Shown in pieces: positions 41,933 through 50,975 of a stretch of 64,000 bases of DNA; the first letter of the stretch is position 1, and each line of letters opens with the position of its first letter. Below the pieces are notes generated by a model, which saw only the letters and a program-made list of their open reading frames with translations, did no database searches and had not been told where the DNA came from. Both the position numbers and the translations under genes were made by a program. The DNA is from Nocardioides pantholopis (GTDB taxonomy: Bacteria; Actinomycetota; Actinomycetes; Propionibacteriales; Nocardioidaceae): assembly GCF_003710085.1 (NCBI RefSeq), contig NZ_CP033324.1, positions 2,729,501 through 2,793,500 on the forward strand. The letters run 5' to 3'.

Positions 41933-42892
41933 TCAGCGCCGCTCGCGCAGCCCGGTCACGGTGAGGATCAGGCGCTCCATCGTGTACGCCGGATCGCTCG
42001 CCGCGCCCTTCAGGTCGGCGTCCGCGCGGGCGACCGCTCGGATCGCCTTGGCCAGACCCGCGTGGGACCAGCCACGCGCCTGCTTGCGCAGGCTGTCCTG
42101 CCTCCACGAGGGCATCCCCGACTCCCGGTTGCCGCCGGCGTAGTTGGCCACGCTGCGCAGCTGTCCGGCCACGGTTGCCAGGACGTAGACCGGCGAGGTG
42201 CCGTTGGCGATCGTCCACCGCAGCTCCTCGAGCGCCCGCGCCCGGTCGCCGGAGAGGATCGCGTCGGAGATCTGGAAGTTCTTCACCTCAGCGTGCCCGC
42301 CGAAGTACTGCCGAACCTTCTCGACGTTGAGGGGCCCGCCGGCGAAGTCGTTGACGAGCTGGGAGGCGGCGGCCGCGAGCGAGCGGAGGTCCTGACCGAC
42401 GGCCTGGACCAGCGCGCCGGCGGCCTCGGAGTCGATCGTCGACCCGTGGCTGCGGACCTCGGCAGCCACGAAGGAGGGGTACTCGGAGGCCTTCAGCTCC
42501 GCCGACTTCACCTCGGTGACCGGGCCCAGCTTGCGCAGCTTGGTCAGCACCCCGCTGCCCTTCGGTCCGCCGCCGTGGACCAGCACCAGCGCGACGTCCT
42601 CGGCGGGTGCGGCGGCGTAGCGCAGCAGCCCCTCGGCCGACTCCTCAGGGAGGTTCTCCAGGTTGCGCACGACCACGCAGCGGATCGTCGAGAACAGCGA
42701 CGGGGCGGCGAGCTCGCCCAGCGTGGCCAGCGTCAGGTCGGCGGCCGGGCTGTCGGCGAGCTCGGCCTCGGGGTCGTGCGCCCGGACCGCGGCGCGGACC
42801 GTCTGGACGGTGCGCTCGGCCAGGAACTCCTCCTTGCCGGTCACCAGCGTGACCCGCCCGAGCACGTCAGCTGCCTTCGGTCCCCTCGCCAT
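41933..42892 (-). CDS. holA: DNA polymerase III subunit delta
   Basis: This 319-aa protein is the clamp-loader delta subunit that opens the beta clamp. The N-terminal AAA+-like domain has no P-loop, as expected for delta (L-V-T-G-K-E-E-F-L-A-E-R). The C-terminal collar domain includes NFQISDAILSGDRARALEELR. It converges on rpsT and lies 32 bp after comEC, so holA may be the last gene of a comEA-comEC-holA operon. Confidence 0.93.
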   Translation of the reverse strand: MARGPKAADVLGRVTLVTGKEEFLAERTVQTVRAAVRAHDPEAELADSPAADLTLATLGELAAPSLFSTIRCVVVRNLENLPEESAEGLLRYAAAPAEDVALVLVHGGGPKGSGVLTKLRKLGPVTEVKSAELKASEYPSFVAAEVRSHGSTIDSEAAGALVQAVGQDLRSLAAAASQLVNDFAGGPLNVEKVRQYFGGHAEVKNFQISDAILSGDRARALEELRWTIANGTSPVYVLATVAGQLRSVANYAGGNRESGMPSWRQDSLRKQARGWSHAGLAKAIRAVARADADLKGAASDPAYTMERLILTVTGLRERR

Positions 42893-42924
42893 GGTGGGTC
42901 CAGCCTGCCACAGCCCGCCGACGC

Positions 42925-45252
42925 TCAGCCGCGGGCGTCGGTGCCGAGCTCGTCACCGTCGACCGTGACCGCCAGGTCGTCGTCGGTGTCGGTGCGCAGG
43001 ACCCGGGCTCCGGCGCGCTCGAGGGCCGCCAGGGGCGCCGGGGCCGGGTGGCCGTAGTCGTTGTCCTCCCCCACCGGCACCAGCACCACGCGGGCGCCCA
43101 GCGAGGTCAGCCAGTCGAGGTCCTGGTGGCGGCTGCCGTGGTGCGGGAGCTTGAGCACGTCGGCACGCAGGCCCGGCCAGTCCCGGGCCAGGGCTGCCTG
43201 GGCCGGGGGCTCGACGTCCCCGGTCAGCAGCACCCGGACCCCGCGGACGCTGGCCAGCAGCACGACGCTGGCGTCGTTGGCGGTGCTGCCGTCGCCGGGG
43301 CCGCCGCGGACGCCGGGGTCGGTGGGGCGCAGCACCTGGAGGGTGACCTCGCCGACCTCGTGGACGCCGGGGGCGAGCGGCGCCACCGGCACCGACGCTG
43401 CGGCCGCCGCGGACTCGACAGCCGCGACGCCGGCGGGCGGGTCGAGCAGCGCCCCGGTCGCCACCGCGTCGACGGCCCGGCCGGCCAGCACCCCGGGCAG
43501 GCCGTCGACGTGGTCGGCATGGAAGTGGGTCAGCACCACCAGGGGCACCCGGTCCACGCCGAGCTCGTCCAGGCACGCGTCGACCAGGTCCGGGTCCGGG
43601 CCCGCGTCCACCACGACGGCGGCGTCGGGGCCGGAGCGGACCACCAGCGCGTCGCCCTGACCGACCGCGCACGCGACCACCACCCAGCCGGCCGGGGGCC
43701 AGCCGGGGGTCGGCGGCCGGACCAGGACGGCGAGGACCATGACCAGGCAGCAGCCGATCCCCGTCGTACGCCGCGCGAGCAGCCGGGGCGCGAGGACTGC
43801 CAGGAGCACGCAGCCCAGGGTCAGCACCGCCAGCGACAGGGCACCGGTCCCCCACTCCACCGCGGCCGTCGGCAGCCCGGCGCCCCGGCGGGCGACCGCC
43901 ACGATCCACGCCACGCACCAGGCCGCGCCGGTCCCGGCCACCCGCCCCGCGGGCTCGGCGACCAGGCCGAGCAGCCCGCCGACCAGGCCCAGCACGGTGG
44001 CCGGGCCGACCACCGGCGCGACCACCAGGTTGGCGACCACCGCGACCACGCTCACCTGCCCCGAGATGCCCGCGACCAGCGGTGTGCAGGCCAGCTGCGC
44101 GGCGGCCGGAACCGCCACGGCCTCGGCCAGCCAGCGCGGGAGCCAGCGGGCCATCGCATCGCGCCAGCCGGGCGCGAGCACCAGGATCCCGGCAGTCGCC
44201 AGGACCGAGAGCGCGAAGCCCGGTGCCACCGCCAGCGACGGCTGGACCAGCAGCAGGCCGAGCACCGCCGCGCCGAGGCCGCGCAGACCGCGCTGGAGGC
44301 CGTTGCTCCCCATCGCGACCAGCGCGACGGTGCCCATCACCGCGGCGCGCAGGACGCTGGGCTCGGTGCGGGCCAGCAGCACGAACCCGACGATCCCGCA
44401 GGCCCCGACCAGGTACAGCCACCGGCCGCGGACGCCCGCCCACCGGGCGAGGACGAGGAGGAAGCCGACCACGAGGGTGAGGTTGGTGCCGGAGACCGCG
44501 AGCAGGTGGGTCAGGCCGGTGGCCCGGAAGTCCTCGGCGAGCCCCGGGTCGAGTCCGGCGTCGTCGCCGTTGACCAGCGCCGGGACCAGCACCCGCTGGT
44601 CCTCGGGGCGGTGCGCCACCGACTCGCGCAGTGACGCGCGCACGGCGGCGGCGCCACGCCACCACAGGTCCGGGGCCGCGACCGGGCGCGGCGCCCCGGA
44701 CGCGGAGAGCACCCCGGCGAGGTCCGCGTCGTCCGCGGGGGCGAGCCGGCCGGTGGCCCGCACCCGCGCGCCGAGCTGTACGTCGAGCCAGTCCTCGTCG
44801 GCGAGGACGAGGACCGCCGCCCGCAGTCGGTGCGTCGCGCCGCGGCCGGTCACCTCGCGCACCGAGAGCCGGACCAGCACCACCTCGCCGAAGCGGCCGG
44901 CGACCGGGCGCGGGTCGGAGGTCACCACGGCCTCGGTCGAGACCACCGCCCGGTCCCGGGCGAGCTCGGCCAGCGGACTGGTGGCGACCTGCTCGGCGCG
45001 CACCAGGACCGAGCACGCGACCGCACCGGCGACCAGCACCATCGCGGCCACGGTCAGCACCCGGGGCGAGCCCCGTCGCCGGGCCCGGACCAGCCAGAGG
45101 AGCGCCCCGGCGGCGAGCCCGGCCAGCGCGCCCCGGGGAAGCAGGTGGGCCGCCAGCGCTCCGACCCAGGCCGCCAGCCCGAGCAGCGGCAGCCGGAGGT
45201 CGGGCCGGGCCCGCAGCTGTGCCCACGGAGTGCCCTCGTCAGCGGGCCGCAC
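42925..45252 (-). CDS. comEC: ComEC/Rec2-family DNA-uptake membrane protein
   Basis: This 775-aa protein has hydrophobic N-terminal segments, a competence domain with many helices (about 205-480, including T-H-L-L-A-V-S-G-T-N-L) and a C-terminal MBL-fold domain (about 520-775). The MBL domain has T-H-F-H-A-D-H-V-D-G and L-P-H-H-G-S. ComEC forms the inner-membrane channel for single-stranded DNA, and its MBL domain is thought to degrade the other strand. The start GTG 45252 has a poor ribosome-binding site. Confidence 0.9.
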   Translation of the reverse strand: MRPADEGTPWAQLRARPDLRLPLLGLAAWVGALAAHLLPRGALAGLAAGALLWLVRARRRGSPRVLTVAAMVLVAGAVACSVLVRAEQVATSPLAELARDRAVVSTEAVVTSDPRPVAGRFGEVVLVRLSVREVTGRGATHRLRAAVLVLADEDWLDVQLGARVRATGRLAPADDADLAGVLSASGAPRPVAAPDLWWRGAAAVRASLRESVAHRPEDQRVLVPALVNGDDAGLDPGLAEDFRATGLTHLLAVSGTNLTLVVGFLLVLARWAGVRGRWLYLVGACGIVGFVLLARTEPSVLRAAVMGTVALVAMGSNGLQRGLRGLGAAVLGLLLVQPSLAVAPGFALSVLATAGILVLAPGWRDAMARWLPRWLAEAVAVPAAAQLACTPLVAGISGQVSVVAVVANLVVAPVVGPATVLGLVGGLLGLVAEPAGRVAGTGAAWCVAWIVAVARRGAGLPTAAVEWGTGALSLAVLTLGCVLLAVLAPRLLARRTTGIGCCLVMVLAVLVRPPTPGWPPAGWVVVACAVGQGDALVVRSGPDAAVVVDAGPDPDLVDACLDELGVDRVPLVVLTHFHADHVDGLPGVLAGRAVDAVATGALLDPPAGVAAVESAAAAASVPVAPLAPGVHEVGEVTLQVLRPTDPGVRGGPGDGSTANDASVVLLASVRGVRVLLTGDVEPPAQAALARDWPGLRADVLKLPHHGSRHQDLDWLTSLGARVVLVPVGEDNDYGHPAPAPLAALERAGARVLRTDTDDDLAVTVDGDELGTDARG

Positions 45253-45265
45253 CGGGTCGGCCGGG

Positions 45266-46309
45266 TCAGACCGTGACGTGCGGCGTCAGCTTCGCCAGCG
45301 TCACGTCGCCGATCCCGTCGACCTCGAGGAGCTCCTCCACGGCGCCGAACCCGCCGTGCTCCTCGCGCCAGGCGATGATCGCCTGCGCCGTCACCGGCCC
45401 CACGTCGGGAAGCAGCTCCAGCTCGGCCTGGGAGGCGAGGTTGAGGTTGACCAGGGCGGCCCCGGGCGCACCGGCCGTGCCTGGCGCGGTGCCGCCCGGC
45501 GGCCCCGACGACGGCCCGGCGACCGCAGCCGCGGCCCGGCCGACCAGCACCTGCTCGCCGTCGACGAGCAGCCGCGCCAGGTTCAGCCCGGTCAGGTCCA
45601 CCCCGGGGCGGGCGCCGCCGGCGGCCTCGAGGGCGTCGACGACCCGGGACCCGGCCGGAAGCACGGCGATGCCGGGACGGCGGACCTTCCCGGCCACGTC
45701 GACGGTGACGGTGCCGGTGCCGGAAGCCCCCTCCTCGGCGCCCGGGGAGGCCGCCTCGGCGCCCGGGGCCACGCCCGGGCTGCCGGGGCCGGCAGGCGTG
45801 GCCAGCGCACCGCGGTCGGCCGACGCCAGCCTGCCCACCGGCTCCCCGGGGTCCGCCCGCACCACCCACCAGCAGGTGGCCGCCAGGCCGAGCGCCACCA
45901 GGACCGCGACCACGGCGACCGGCCCCGGGCCCAGGCCGGCCCGCCCGCGCAGCGGCTCCGGGACGAGGCCCGCCACCGCCGTCGTCCCCGCGGCCACCGG
46001 CGCCCGGCCGCCGCGCCGGGCAGCGTGCCGGCCCGGGACCGGGACCACGGACGCCCGCGGCGCCGGTGCCAGCAGGTCCGGCTCCGGCTCGGGCTCGGCG
46101 GGGCCGGGCGGGGTCAGCCGTCCCGCAGGGGCGACCGTCGCGACCCGGGTGTGCCCCGCCCACCACGCGTCGTCGTCCTCAGGCCCGCTCGGGGCGTGCG
46201 GACCCTCAGGCCCGGGGGCCGGGATCCGCGAGGCCGCCAGCTCCGCGCCGAGCTGGGCGAGCCGCCGCGACACGGCCGCCTGGTGGTCGGGGCTGGGTCG
46301 GCTGCGCAT
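45266..46309 (-). CDS. comEA: ComEA-family DNA-binding protein
   Basis: This 347-aa protein has a long Pro/Ala-rich cytoplasmic region (1-125) and a membrane helix (about 128-150). An SLBB-like domain follows (about 198-260), and two C-terminal helix-hairpin-helix motifs (L-P-D-V-G-P-V-T-A-Q-A-I-I, V-D-G-I-G-D-V-T-L-A-K-L). ComEA binds incoming double-stranded DNA. The N-terminal extension is much longer than in Bacillus ComEA. It is 13 bp upstream of comEC. Confidence 0.9.
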   Translation of the reverse strand: MRSRPSPDHQAAVSRRLAQLGAELAASRIPAPGPEGPHAPSGPEDDDAWWAGHTRVATVAPAGRLTPPGPAEPEPEPDLLAPAPRASVVPVPGRHAARRGGRAPVAAGTTAVAGLVPEPLRGRAGLGPGPVAVVAVLVALGLAATCWWVVRADPGEPVGRLASADRGALATPAGPGSPGVAPGAEAASPGAEEGASGTGTVTVDVAGKVRRPGIAVLPAGSRVVDALEAAGGARPGVDLTGLNLARLLVDGEQVLVGRAAAAVAGPSSGPPGGTAPGTAGAPGAALVNLNLASQAELELLPDVGPVTAQAIIAWREEHGGFGAVEELLEVDGIGDVTLAKLTPHVTV

Positions 46310-46371
46310 GCCGCGAACCTAGGCAGCACGACCGGCCGGCCGGGTCCGGGCACCACGTGCCTGTGGAGGAC

Positions 46372-46389
46372 GCCGGCCCGAAGGCCGGC
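46372..46389 (-). terminator. hairpin between degV and comEA
   Basis: A 7-bp stem GCCGGCC/GGCCGGC with tetraloop CGAA lies 16 nt after the degV stop. It separates degV from the competence genes. No U-tract. Confidence 0.5.
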
Positions 46390-46405
46390 TGTGGACGGCG
46401 CCCGG

Positions 46406-47272
46406 TCAGGCGCGGGGCGCCACGCAGACCGCGACCACCCCGGGACCCACGTGCGCCCCGAGCACCGCGCCCAGCTCGCCGCAGGTCACCTCGGCGCCGT
46501 CCAGCCGCTCGGCGAGCCGTTCGGCCAGCCGCTCGGCGAGCTGGGCAGCCCGGTCCGGGCTGGCCAGGTGGGCGACGCTCACCTCCACGCGGACACCGGC
46601 CTCCGCACCGTCCGCCGCCTCCACGGCGAGCTCCTCCAGGCGCGCCAGCGCCCGCCCCGAGGTGCGGACCCGCTCCAACGGCACCACCCGGCCGTCGTCG
46701 AAGCCGAGCAGCGGCTTGACCGCCAGGGCGCTGCCGACGAGCGCGGCGGCAGCGCCGATCCGGCCCCCGCGGCGCAGGTGCTCCAGGGTGTCGACGTAGA
46801 ACAGCGAGGTCGAGGCGGCCGCGGACTCCTGGGCGGCCCGGGCGGCGTCCTCGAGACCGCCCCCGGCGGCGAGGACGTCGGCCGCGGCCAGCACGGCGTA
46901 CCCGACACCCGGCCCCACGAGCCGGGTGTCGACGGTCAGCACCCGCACACCCGCGTCCCGCGCGGCGACCTGGGCGGACTCGTAGGTGCCGCTCATGTCC
47001 GCGGAGAGGTGGATGGAGAGGATCTCCTCCGCCCCCTCCTCGGCCAGCCGGCGGTAGAGGTCGGCGAAGACCGCGGGGGCCGGGCGCGAGGTGCTGACCG
47101 GCGTGAACGAGCGCAGCGCGGCCGCGACCGCCTCCGGCGTCGCCCCGTCGGCCCCCTCGTCGTGGACGTGCGGGCCGATGACGACCTGCAGCGGGACCAC
47201 CGCGATGTCCCGCTCGGCGGCGAGCTCCGGCGGCAGCATCGCTGTCGAGTCGGTGACGATCCGGACCGGCAT
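46406..47272 (-). CDS. DegV-family fatty-acid-binding protein
   Basis: This 288-aa DegV/FakB-type protein binds fatty acids. It opens with V-R-I-V-T-D-S-T and has the S-T-S-R-P and L-S-x-x-M-S-G-T-Y-x-S motifs. In Firmicutes FakB presents fatty acids to the FakA kinase. The C-terminal part has the triple A-E-R-L repeat. I place the start at ATG 47272; the longer frame crosses leuS. Confidence 0.9.
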   Translation of the reverse strand: MPVRIVTDSTAMLPPELAAERDIAVVPLQVVIGPHVHDEGADGATPEAVAAALRSFTPVSTSRPAPAVFADLYRRLAEEGAEEILSIHLSADMSGTYESAQVAARDAGVRVLTVDTRLVGPGVGYAVLAAADVLAAGGGLEDAARAAQESAAASTSLFYVDTLEHLRRGGRIGAAAALVGSALAVKPLLGFDDGRVVPLERVRTSGRALARLEELAVEAADGAEAGVRVEVSVAHLASPDRAAQLAERLAERLAERLDGAEVTCGELGAVLGAHVGPGVVAVCVAPRA

Positions 47273-47298
47273 GCCCCGAACGCTAGACGAGGAACCGC

Positions 47299-49797
47299 TC
47301 ACACGACGACGTTGACCAGCTTCGGGGCCCGGACGACGACCTTGCGCACCGGCCGGCCGTCGATCGCGCGCACCACTGCCGGGTCGGCCATCGCCAGGGA
47401 CTCCAGGTCGGCCTCGGAGATGTCCGGGGCGACCTCGAGGCGCGCCTTGACCTTGCCCTGGATCTGCACCACGGCGGTCACGGTGTCCTCGACCAGCAGC
47501 GCGGGGTCGACCACCGGCCAGCCCGCACGGGCGACGGTGGGCTCGTGGCCGAGCCGCTCCCACATCTCCTCCGCGGTGTACGGCGCGACCAGCGAGAGCA
47601 GGATCGCCACGGTCTCCACGGCCTCCCGCACCGCCGGGTCGTCCGGCCCGGCGCCGGTGTCGACGGCCTTGCGGGTGGCGTTGACCAGCTCCATCGTGCG
47701 GGCCACGACCACGTTGAACCGGTGGCTCTCCAGGAGCTGCTCGACCTCGGCCAGGGTCCGGTGCGTCGCCCGGCGCAGCGCCGGGTCCCCGCCCTCGGGC
47801 GAGGTCCCGACCGGGGAGGTGACGTCCCCGGAGAGCCGCCAGGCCCGCTGCAGGAACTTCAGCGCGCCGCCGGGCGACATGTCCGCCCAGTCGATGTCGT
47901 CCTCCGGCGGGCCGGCGAAGACCATCGTCAGCCGCACCGCGTCCACGCCGTACTCGTCGATCATCTCGCCGAGGTTGACGCCGTTGCCCAGCGACTTGCT
48001 CATCGCCTTGCCCTGGTTGATCACCTGGCCCTGGTTGAGCAGCGCCGAGAACGGCTCGACGAAGTCGAGCATCCCCATGTCGTGGAGCACCTTGGTGAAG
48101 AACCGGCTGTAGAGCAGGTGCAGGATCGCGTGCTCGACGCCGCCGACGTACTGCGCGACCGGCATCCACTCGCGCGCCTTGGCGGGGTCGAACGGGCCCT
48201 CGGTGTAGTTCGGGTCCAGGTAGCGCAGGAAGTACCACGAGGAGTCCACGAAGGTGTCCATCGTGTCGCTGTCGCGCTTGGCCGGGCCGCCGCACGAGGG
48301 GCACTCGACGTTGACCCACTCCTCGGCCGCGGCCAGCGGCGAGGTGCCCTTGGGCTTGAGGTCGGCGCCCTTGAGGTTGTCCGGGAGCCGCACCGGCAGC
48401 TGGTCCTCGGGCACCGGGACCTCGCCGCACGCCGGGCAGTGCACGATCGGGATCGGCGCGCCCCAGAAGCGCTGCCGGCTCAGCAGCCAGTCGCGCAACC
48501 GGAAGTTGACGGTGCCGGTCCCCCGCCCGTCCGCCTCGAGCTGCTCGATGATCCGGGTGATGCCGGCGGTCTTGTCGGCGAGCCCGTCCAGCGGACCGGA
48601 GTTCACGTAGGTGCCGTCGCCGGTGGTGGCGACGTAGGTCTCCTCGGGGTTGTCCTCCCCCGTGTCGACGACCCGGCGCACCGGCAGCCCGAAGGTCTTC
48701 GCGAAGTCCAGGTCGCGCTGGTCGTGGGCGGGCACCGCCATGATCGCGCCGGTCCCGTAGTCGGCCAGCACGTAGTCGGAGGCCCACACCGGCATCTGCT
48801 CCCCGGTGACCGGGTTCAGCGCGGTGACGCCCAGGTCGACGCCGGTCTTGGGCCGGTCGGTCGCCAGCCGGTCGATGTCGGAGGCCTTGCGGACCTCCGC
48901 GAGGTACGCCGCGAGCGCATCGGCGCGCTCGGGGTCGACGATCTCCTCGGCCAGCTTCGCGTCGGCCGCGACCACCATGAACGTGGCCCCGAAGAGCGTG
49001 TCGGGGCGGGTCGTGAACACGGTGACCGTCCGCGTGGACCCGTCGGTCAGCGCGATGTCGAAGTCCACGTGGGCGCCCTCGGAGCGGCCGATCCAGTTGC
49101 GCTGCATCGCCAGCACCCGGTCCGGCCAGGTGCCCTGCAGCGCGTCCATGTCGTCGAGCAGCCGCTGGGCGTAGTCGGTGACCCGGAAGTACCACTGGTT
49201 GAGCTCGCGCTTGGTCACCTCGGCGCCGCAGCGCTCGCACCGACCCTGCACGACCTGCTCGTTGGCCAGCACCGTCTGGTCGTTAGGGCACCAGTTGACG
49301 GGGCTGTTCTTGCGGTAGGCCAGCCCGCGCTCGCGGAACTTCAGGAACAGCCACTGCGTCCAGCGGTAGTACTCGGGGTCGGAGGTGTGCAGCCGGTGCG
49401 ACCAGTCGAAGGAGACCGCGTAGCGGCGGAACGACTCGGCCTGGGTCTCGATGTTCGCGTAGGTGTAGGTCGCCGGGTGCTCGTCGTTGCGGATCGCGGC
49501 GTTCTCGGCCGGCAGGCCGAAGGAGTCCCACCCGATCGGGTTCAGCACGTCGTACCCGCGCTGCCACCAGTAGCGCGCGATCACGTCGTGCAGAGCCATC
49601 ACCTCGGCGTGCCCCATGTGCAGGTCGCCGGAGGGATAGGGGAACATCGTCAGCGCGTAGCGCTTCTCCGCGCCCTCGCCCGCCGAGCCCGCGCGGAACG
49701 GGTCGAGCCGCTCCCAGACCGGGCGCCACTTCTCCTGCACGCCCCGCACGTCGTACGCGGTCTGCTCGTCCTGGTGGCTCTGGGTCTGGTCGCTCAT
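47299..49797 (-). CDS. leuS: leucine-tRNA ligase
   Basis: LeuS charges tRNA-Leu. The 832-aa protein has the class I HIGH-type motif H-M-G-H near residue 58 and the K-M-S-K-S-type signature A-M-S-K-S-L-G near 570, with a CP1 editing domain between. A zinc-binding pair C-P-A-C-G-E-V is present. ATG 49797 is preferred; the 14-residue extension runs into the attenuator. Upstream lie a leader peptide with three leucine codons and an intrinsic terminator, so expression probably responds to charged tRNA-Leu. Confidence 0.96.
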   Translation of the reverse strand: MSDQTQSHQDEQTAYDVRGVQEKWRPVWERLDPFRAGSAGEGAEKRYALTMFPYPSGDLHMGHAEVMALHDVIARYWWQRGYDVLNPIGWDSFGLPAENAAIRNDEHPATYTYANIETQAESFRRYAVSFDWSHRLHTSDPEYYRWTQWLFLKFRERGLAYRKNSPVNWCPNDQTVLANEQVVQGRCERCGAEVTKRELNQWYFRVTDYAQRLLDDMDALQGTWPDRVLAMQRNWIGRSEGAHVDFDIALTDGSTRTVTVFTTRPDTLFGATFMVVAADAKLAEEIVDPERADALAAYLAEVRKASDIDRLATDRPKTGVDLGVTALNPVTGEQMPVWASDYVLADYGTGAIMAVPAHDQRDLDFAKTFGLPVRRVVDTGEDNPEETYVATTGDGTYVNSGPLDGLADKTAGITRIIEQLEADGRGTGTVNFRLRDWLLSRQRFWGAPIPIVHCPACGEVPVPEDQLPVRLPDNLKGADLKPKGTSPLAAAEEWVNVECPSCGGPAKRDSDTMDTFVDSSWYFLRYLDPNYTEGPFDPAKAREWMPVAQYVGGVEHAILHLLYSRFFTKVLHDMGMLDFVEPFSALLNQGQVINQGKAMSKSLGNGVNLGEMIDEYGVDAVRLTMVFAGPPEDDIDWADMSPGGALKFLQRAWRLSGDVTSPVGTSPEGGDPALRRATHRTLAEVEQLLESHRFNVVVARTMELVNATRKAVDTGAGPDDPAVREAVETVAILLSLVAPYTAEEMWERLGHEPTVARAGWPVVDPALLVEDTVTAVVQIQGKVKARLEVAPDISEADLESLAMADPAVVRAIDGRPVRKVVVRAPKLVNVVV

Positions 49798-49837
49798 TCT
49801 CGTCTCTCGTGTGGCGGTGGAGTCCGGCCCGGGGCAC

Positions 49838-49862
49838 AAAAAAACCCCTCGAGGACGAGGGG
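49838..49862 (-). terminator. intrinsic terminator in the leuS leader
   Basis: On the coding strand CCCCTCG-TCCT-CGAGGGG is followed by seven T. It lies between the leader peptide and leuS, 40 nt before the start codon, so transcription must read through it to reach leuS. Confidence 0.9.
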
Positions 49863-49863
49863 C

Positions 49864-49895
49864 AGCCGCGTCGGGTCGTGCGTCTCGACGCGGCT
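49864..49895 (-). promoter_or_regulatory. leuS attenuator: upstream hairpin of the leader
   Basis: A perfect 10-bp stem AGCCGCGTCG/CGACGCGGCT overlaps the leader stop codon. It is placed as the 1:2 hairpin in amino-acid attenuators; a ribosome at the stop codon would disrupt it. I could not establish the alternative (antiterminator) fold by eye. Confidence 0.65.
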
Positions 49896-49920
49896 AGGTA
49901 AGAAGCAGGGGCCTGCGCAT
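49894..49920 (-). CDS. leuS leader peptide (M-R-R-P-L-L-L-T)
   Basis: Nine codons read ATG CGC AGG CCC CTG CTT CTT ACC TAG. Three consecutive leucine codons, two of them CTT, which is rare at this GC content, form a ribosome stall site sensitive to charged tRNA-Leu. The stop codon abuts the upstream hairpin. A -10-like TAGCAT (49932-49927) ends 6 nt before the ATG, so the leader mRNA may begin at the start codon; there is no ribosome-binding site. Confidence 0.75.
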   Translation of the reverse strand: MRRPLLLT

Positions 49921-49929
49921 GGGGCCATG

Positions 49930-50904
49930 CTACCGCGCCGCTCGGGCGTACGCCGCGGGACTGGTCCCGGTCCAGCGGCGGAAGGCCAGCCCGAAGCTGG
50001 TCGCGTCGGCGTACCCGAGGCGCTGCGCCAGCCCGGCCACCGGCATGGTGGCGGGACCGGCCAGCAGCGAGCAGGCCAGCCCGGCGCGGACCTCCTCCAC
50101 GACGGCGCGGTACGACGTGCCGGCGGCGGCCAGCCGGCGGCGCAGGGTCCGCTCGCTGAGCCCGAGACCCGCGGCCACCACCGCCATCGGGGCGCCGTGG
50201 ACGAGCTGCTGGGTCACCAGCACCCGGACGTCGGCGACGGTGCCGGGTCGCTCGCGGCGCCGCCGGGCGGCCTCCGCGCAGACCGACCGGGCCACCGCCA
50301 GCGACCGGGCGTCGCCCGTGGGCAGCGGGCGGGCGAGCTCGGTGGCCGCGAAGCTCAGCGTCGCCGTCCGCTCGCCGACCACCAGGTCGGCGCCGACGCC
50401 GCCGGGGACCAGGTCGGCGAGCACTGTGTGGATGGCGGTGGCGTCGCGGGCCAGCAGGAACGCCCGGACGTCGGCCGGCAGCCCGCCGGCGTCCACCGTG
50501 GCGACGACCCGGTCGCCGACCACCGCGGCGCGCGGGATCGCGAACGTGAAGGACAGGTCGATGAAGCGCAGCGCGAGGTCCACCGCGTCCAGGACCGTCC
50601 GGCTGGCCACCAGCGCGTAGCCGAACGCGCCGAAGGTCTCGGCCCGGTAGGCGCGACCGACCTCGGCGCCGGCGTCCGGGCCGAGGTGGCGCACCAGGTT
50701 GCGGACCACCCGCAGCTCCTGGGCGGCGGTGACCTCGGGCGCCGGGTCGCGGGCGAGCAGGTCCTCGGCGGCCAGGCCGCTGCCGGCCAGCGCCGCCTCG
50801 GCCGGGACGCCGCGGGAGCGGCCGTGCCGCACCAGCAGCGCGACGCCGGCGACCGCGCGCGGGAAGTCCCAGCCGCGGGCGGCCGGGTCGGCGAGCACGG
50901 TCAT
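49930..50904 (-). CDS. AraC-family transcriptional regulator (arabinose-binding-like N-terminus)
   Basis: This 324-aa protein has an N-terminal Arabinose_bd-type domain (about 15-205) and a C-terminal AraC HTH pair (about 225-322, L-S-E-R-T-L-R-R-R-L and L-G-Y-A-D-A-T-S-F). Members of this subgroup often regulate neighbouring catabolic genes. The divergent monooxygenase, 71 bp away, is the likely target. -10-like CATAAT (50917-50912) ends 7 nt before the start, suggesting a leaderless mRNA. Its stop codon lies inside the probable leuS -10. Confidence 0.87.
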   Translation of the reverse strand: MTVLADPAARGWDFPRAVAGVALLVRHGRSRGVPAEAALAGSGLAAEDLLARDPAPEVTAAQELRVVRNLVRHLGPDAGAEVGRAYRAETFGAFGYALVASRTVLDAVDLALRFIDLSFTFAIPRAAVVGDRVVATVDAGGLPADVRAFLLARDATAIHTVLADLVPGGVGADLVVGERTATLSFAATELARPLPTGDARSLAVARSVCAEAARRRRERPGTVADVRVLVTQQLVHGAPMAVVAAGLGLSERTLRRRLAAAGTSYRAVVEEVRAGLACSLLAGPATMPVAGLAQRLGYADATSFGLAFRRWTGTSPAAYARAAR

Positions 50905-50975
50905 GGCCGGAATTATGGACTCTGCCGCCCGCGGGCGTCTCCCCCGCCGGCGCCGGCCGCCCTAGGTTCGGCCCC

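Noticed and set aside
43739..48112. A 1457-codon plus-strand open frame
   Set aside because: It lies opposite comEC, comEA, degV and leuS. The encoded Ser/Thr/Arg-rich sequence is an antisense artefact.
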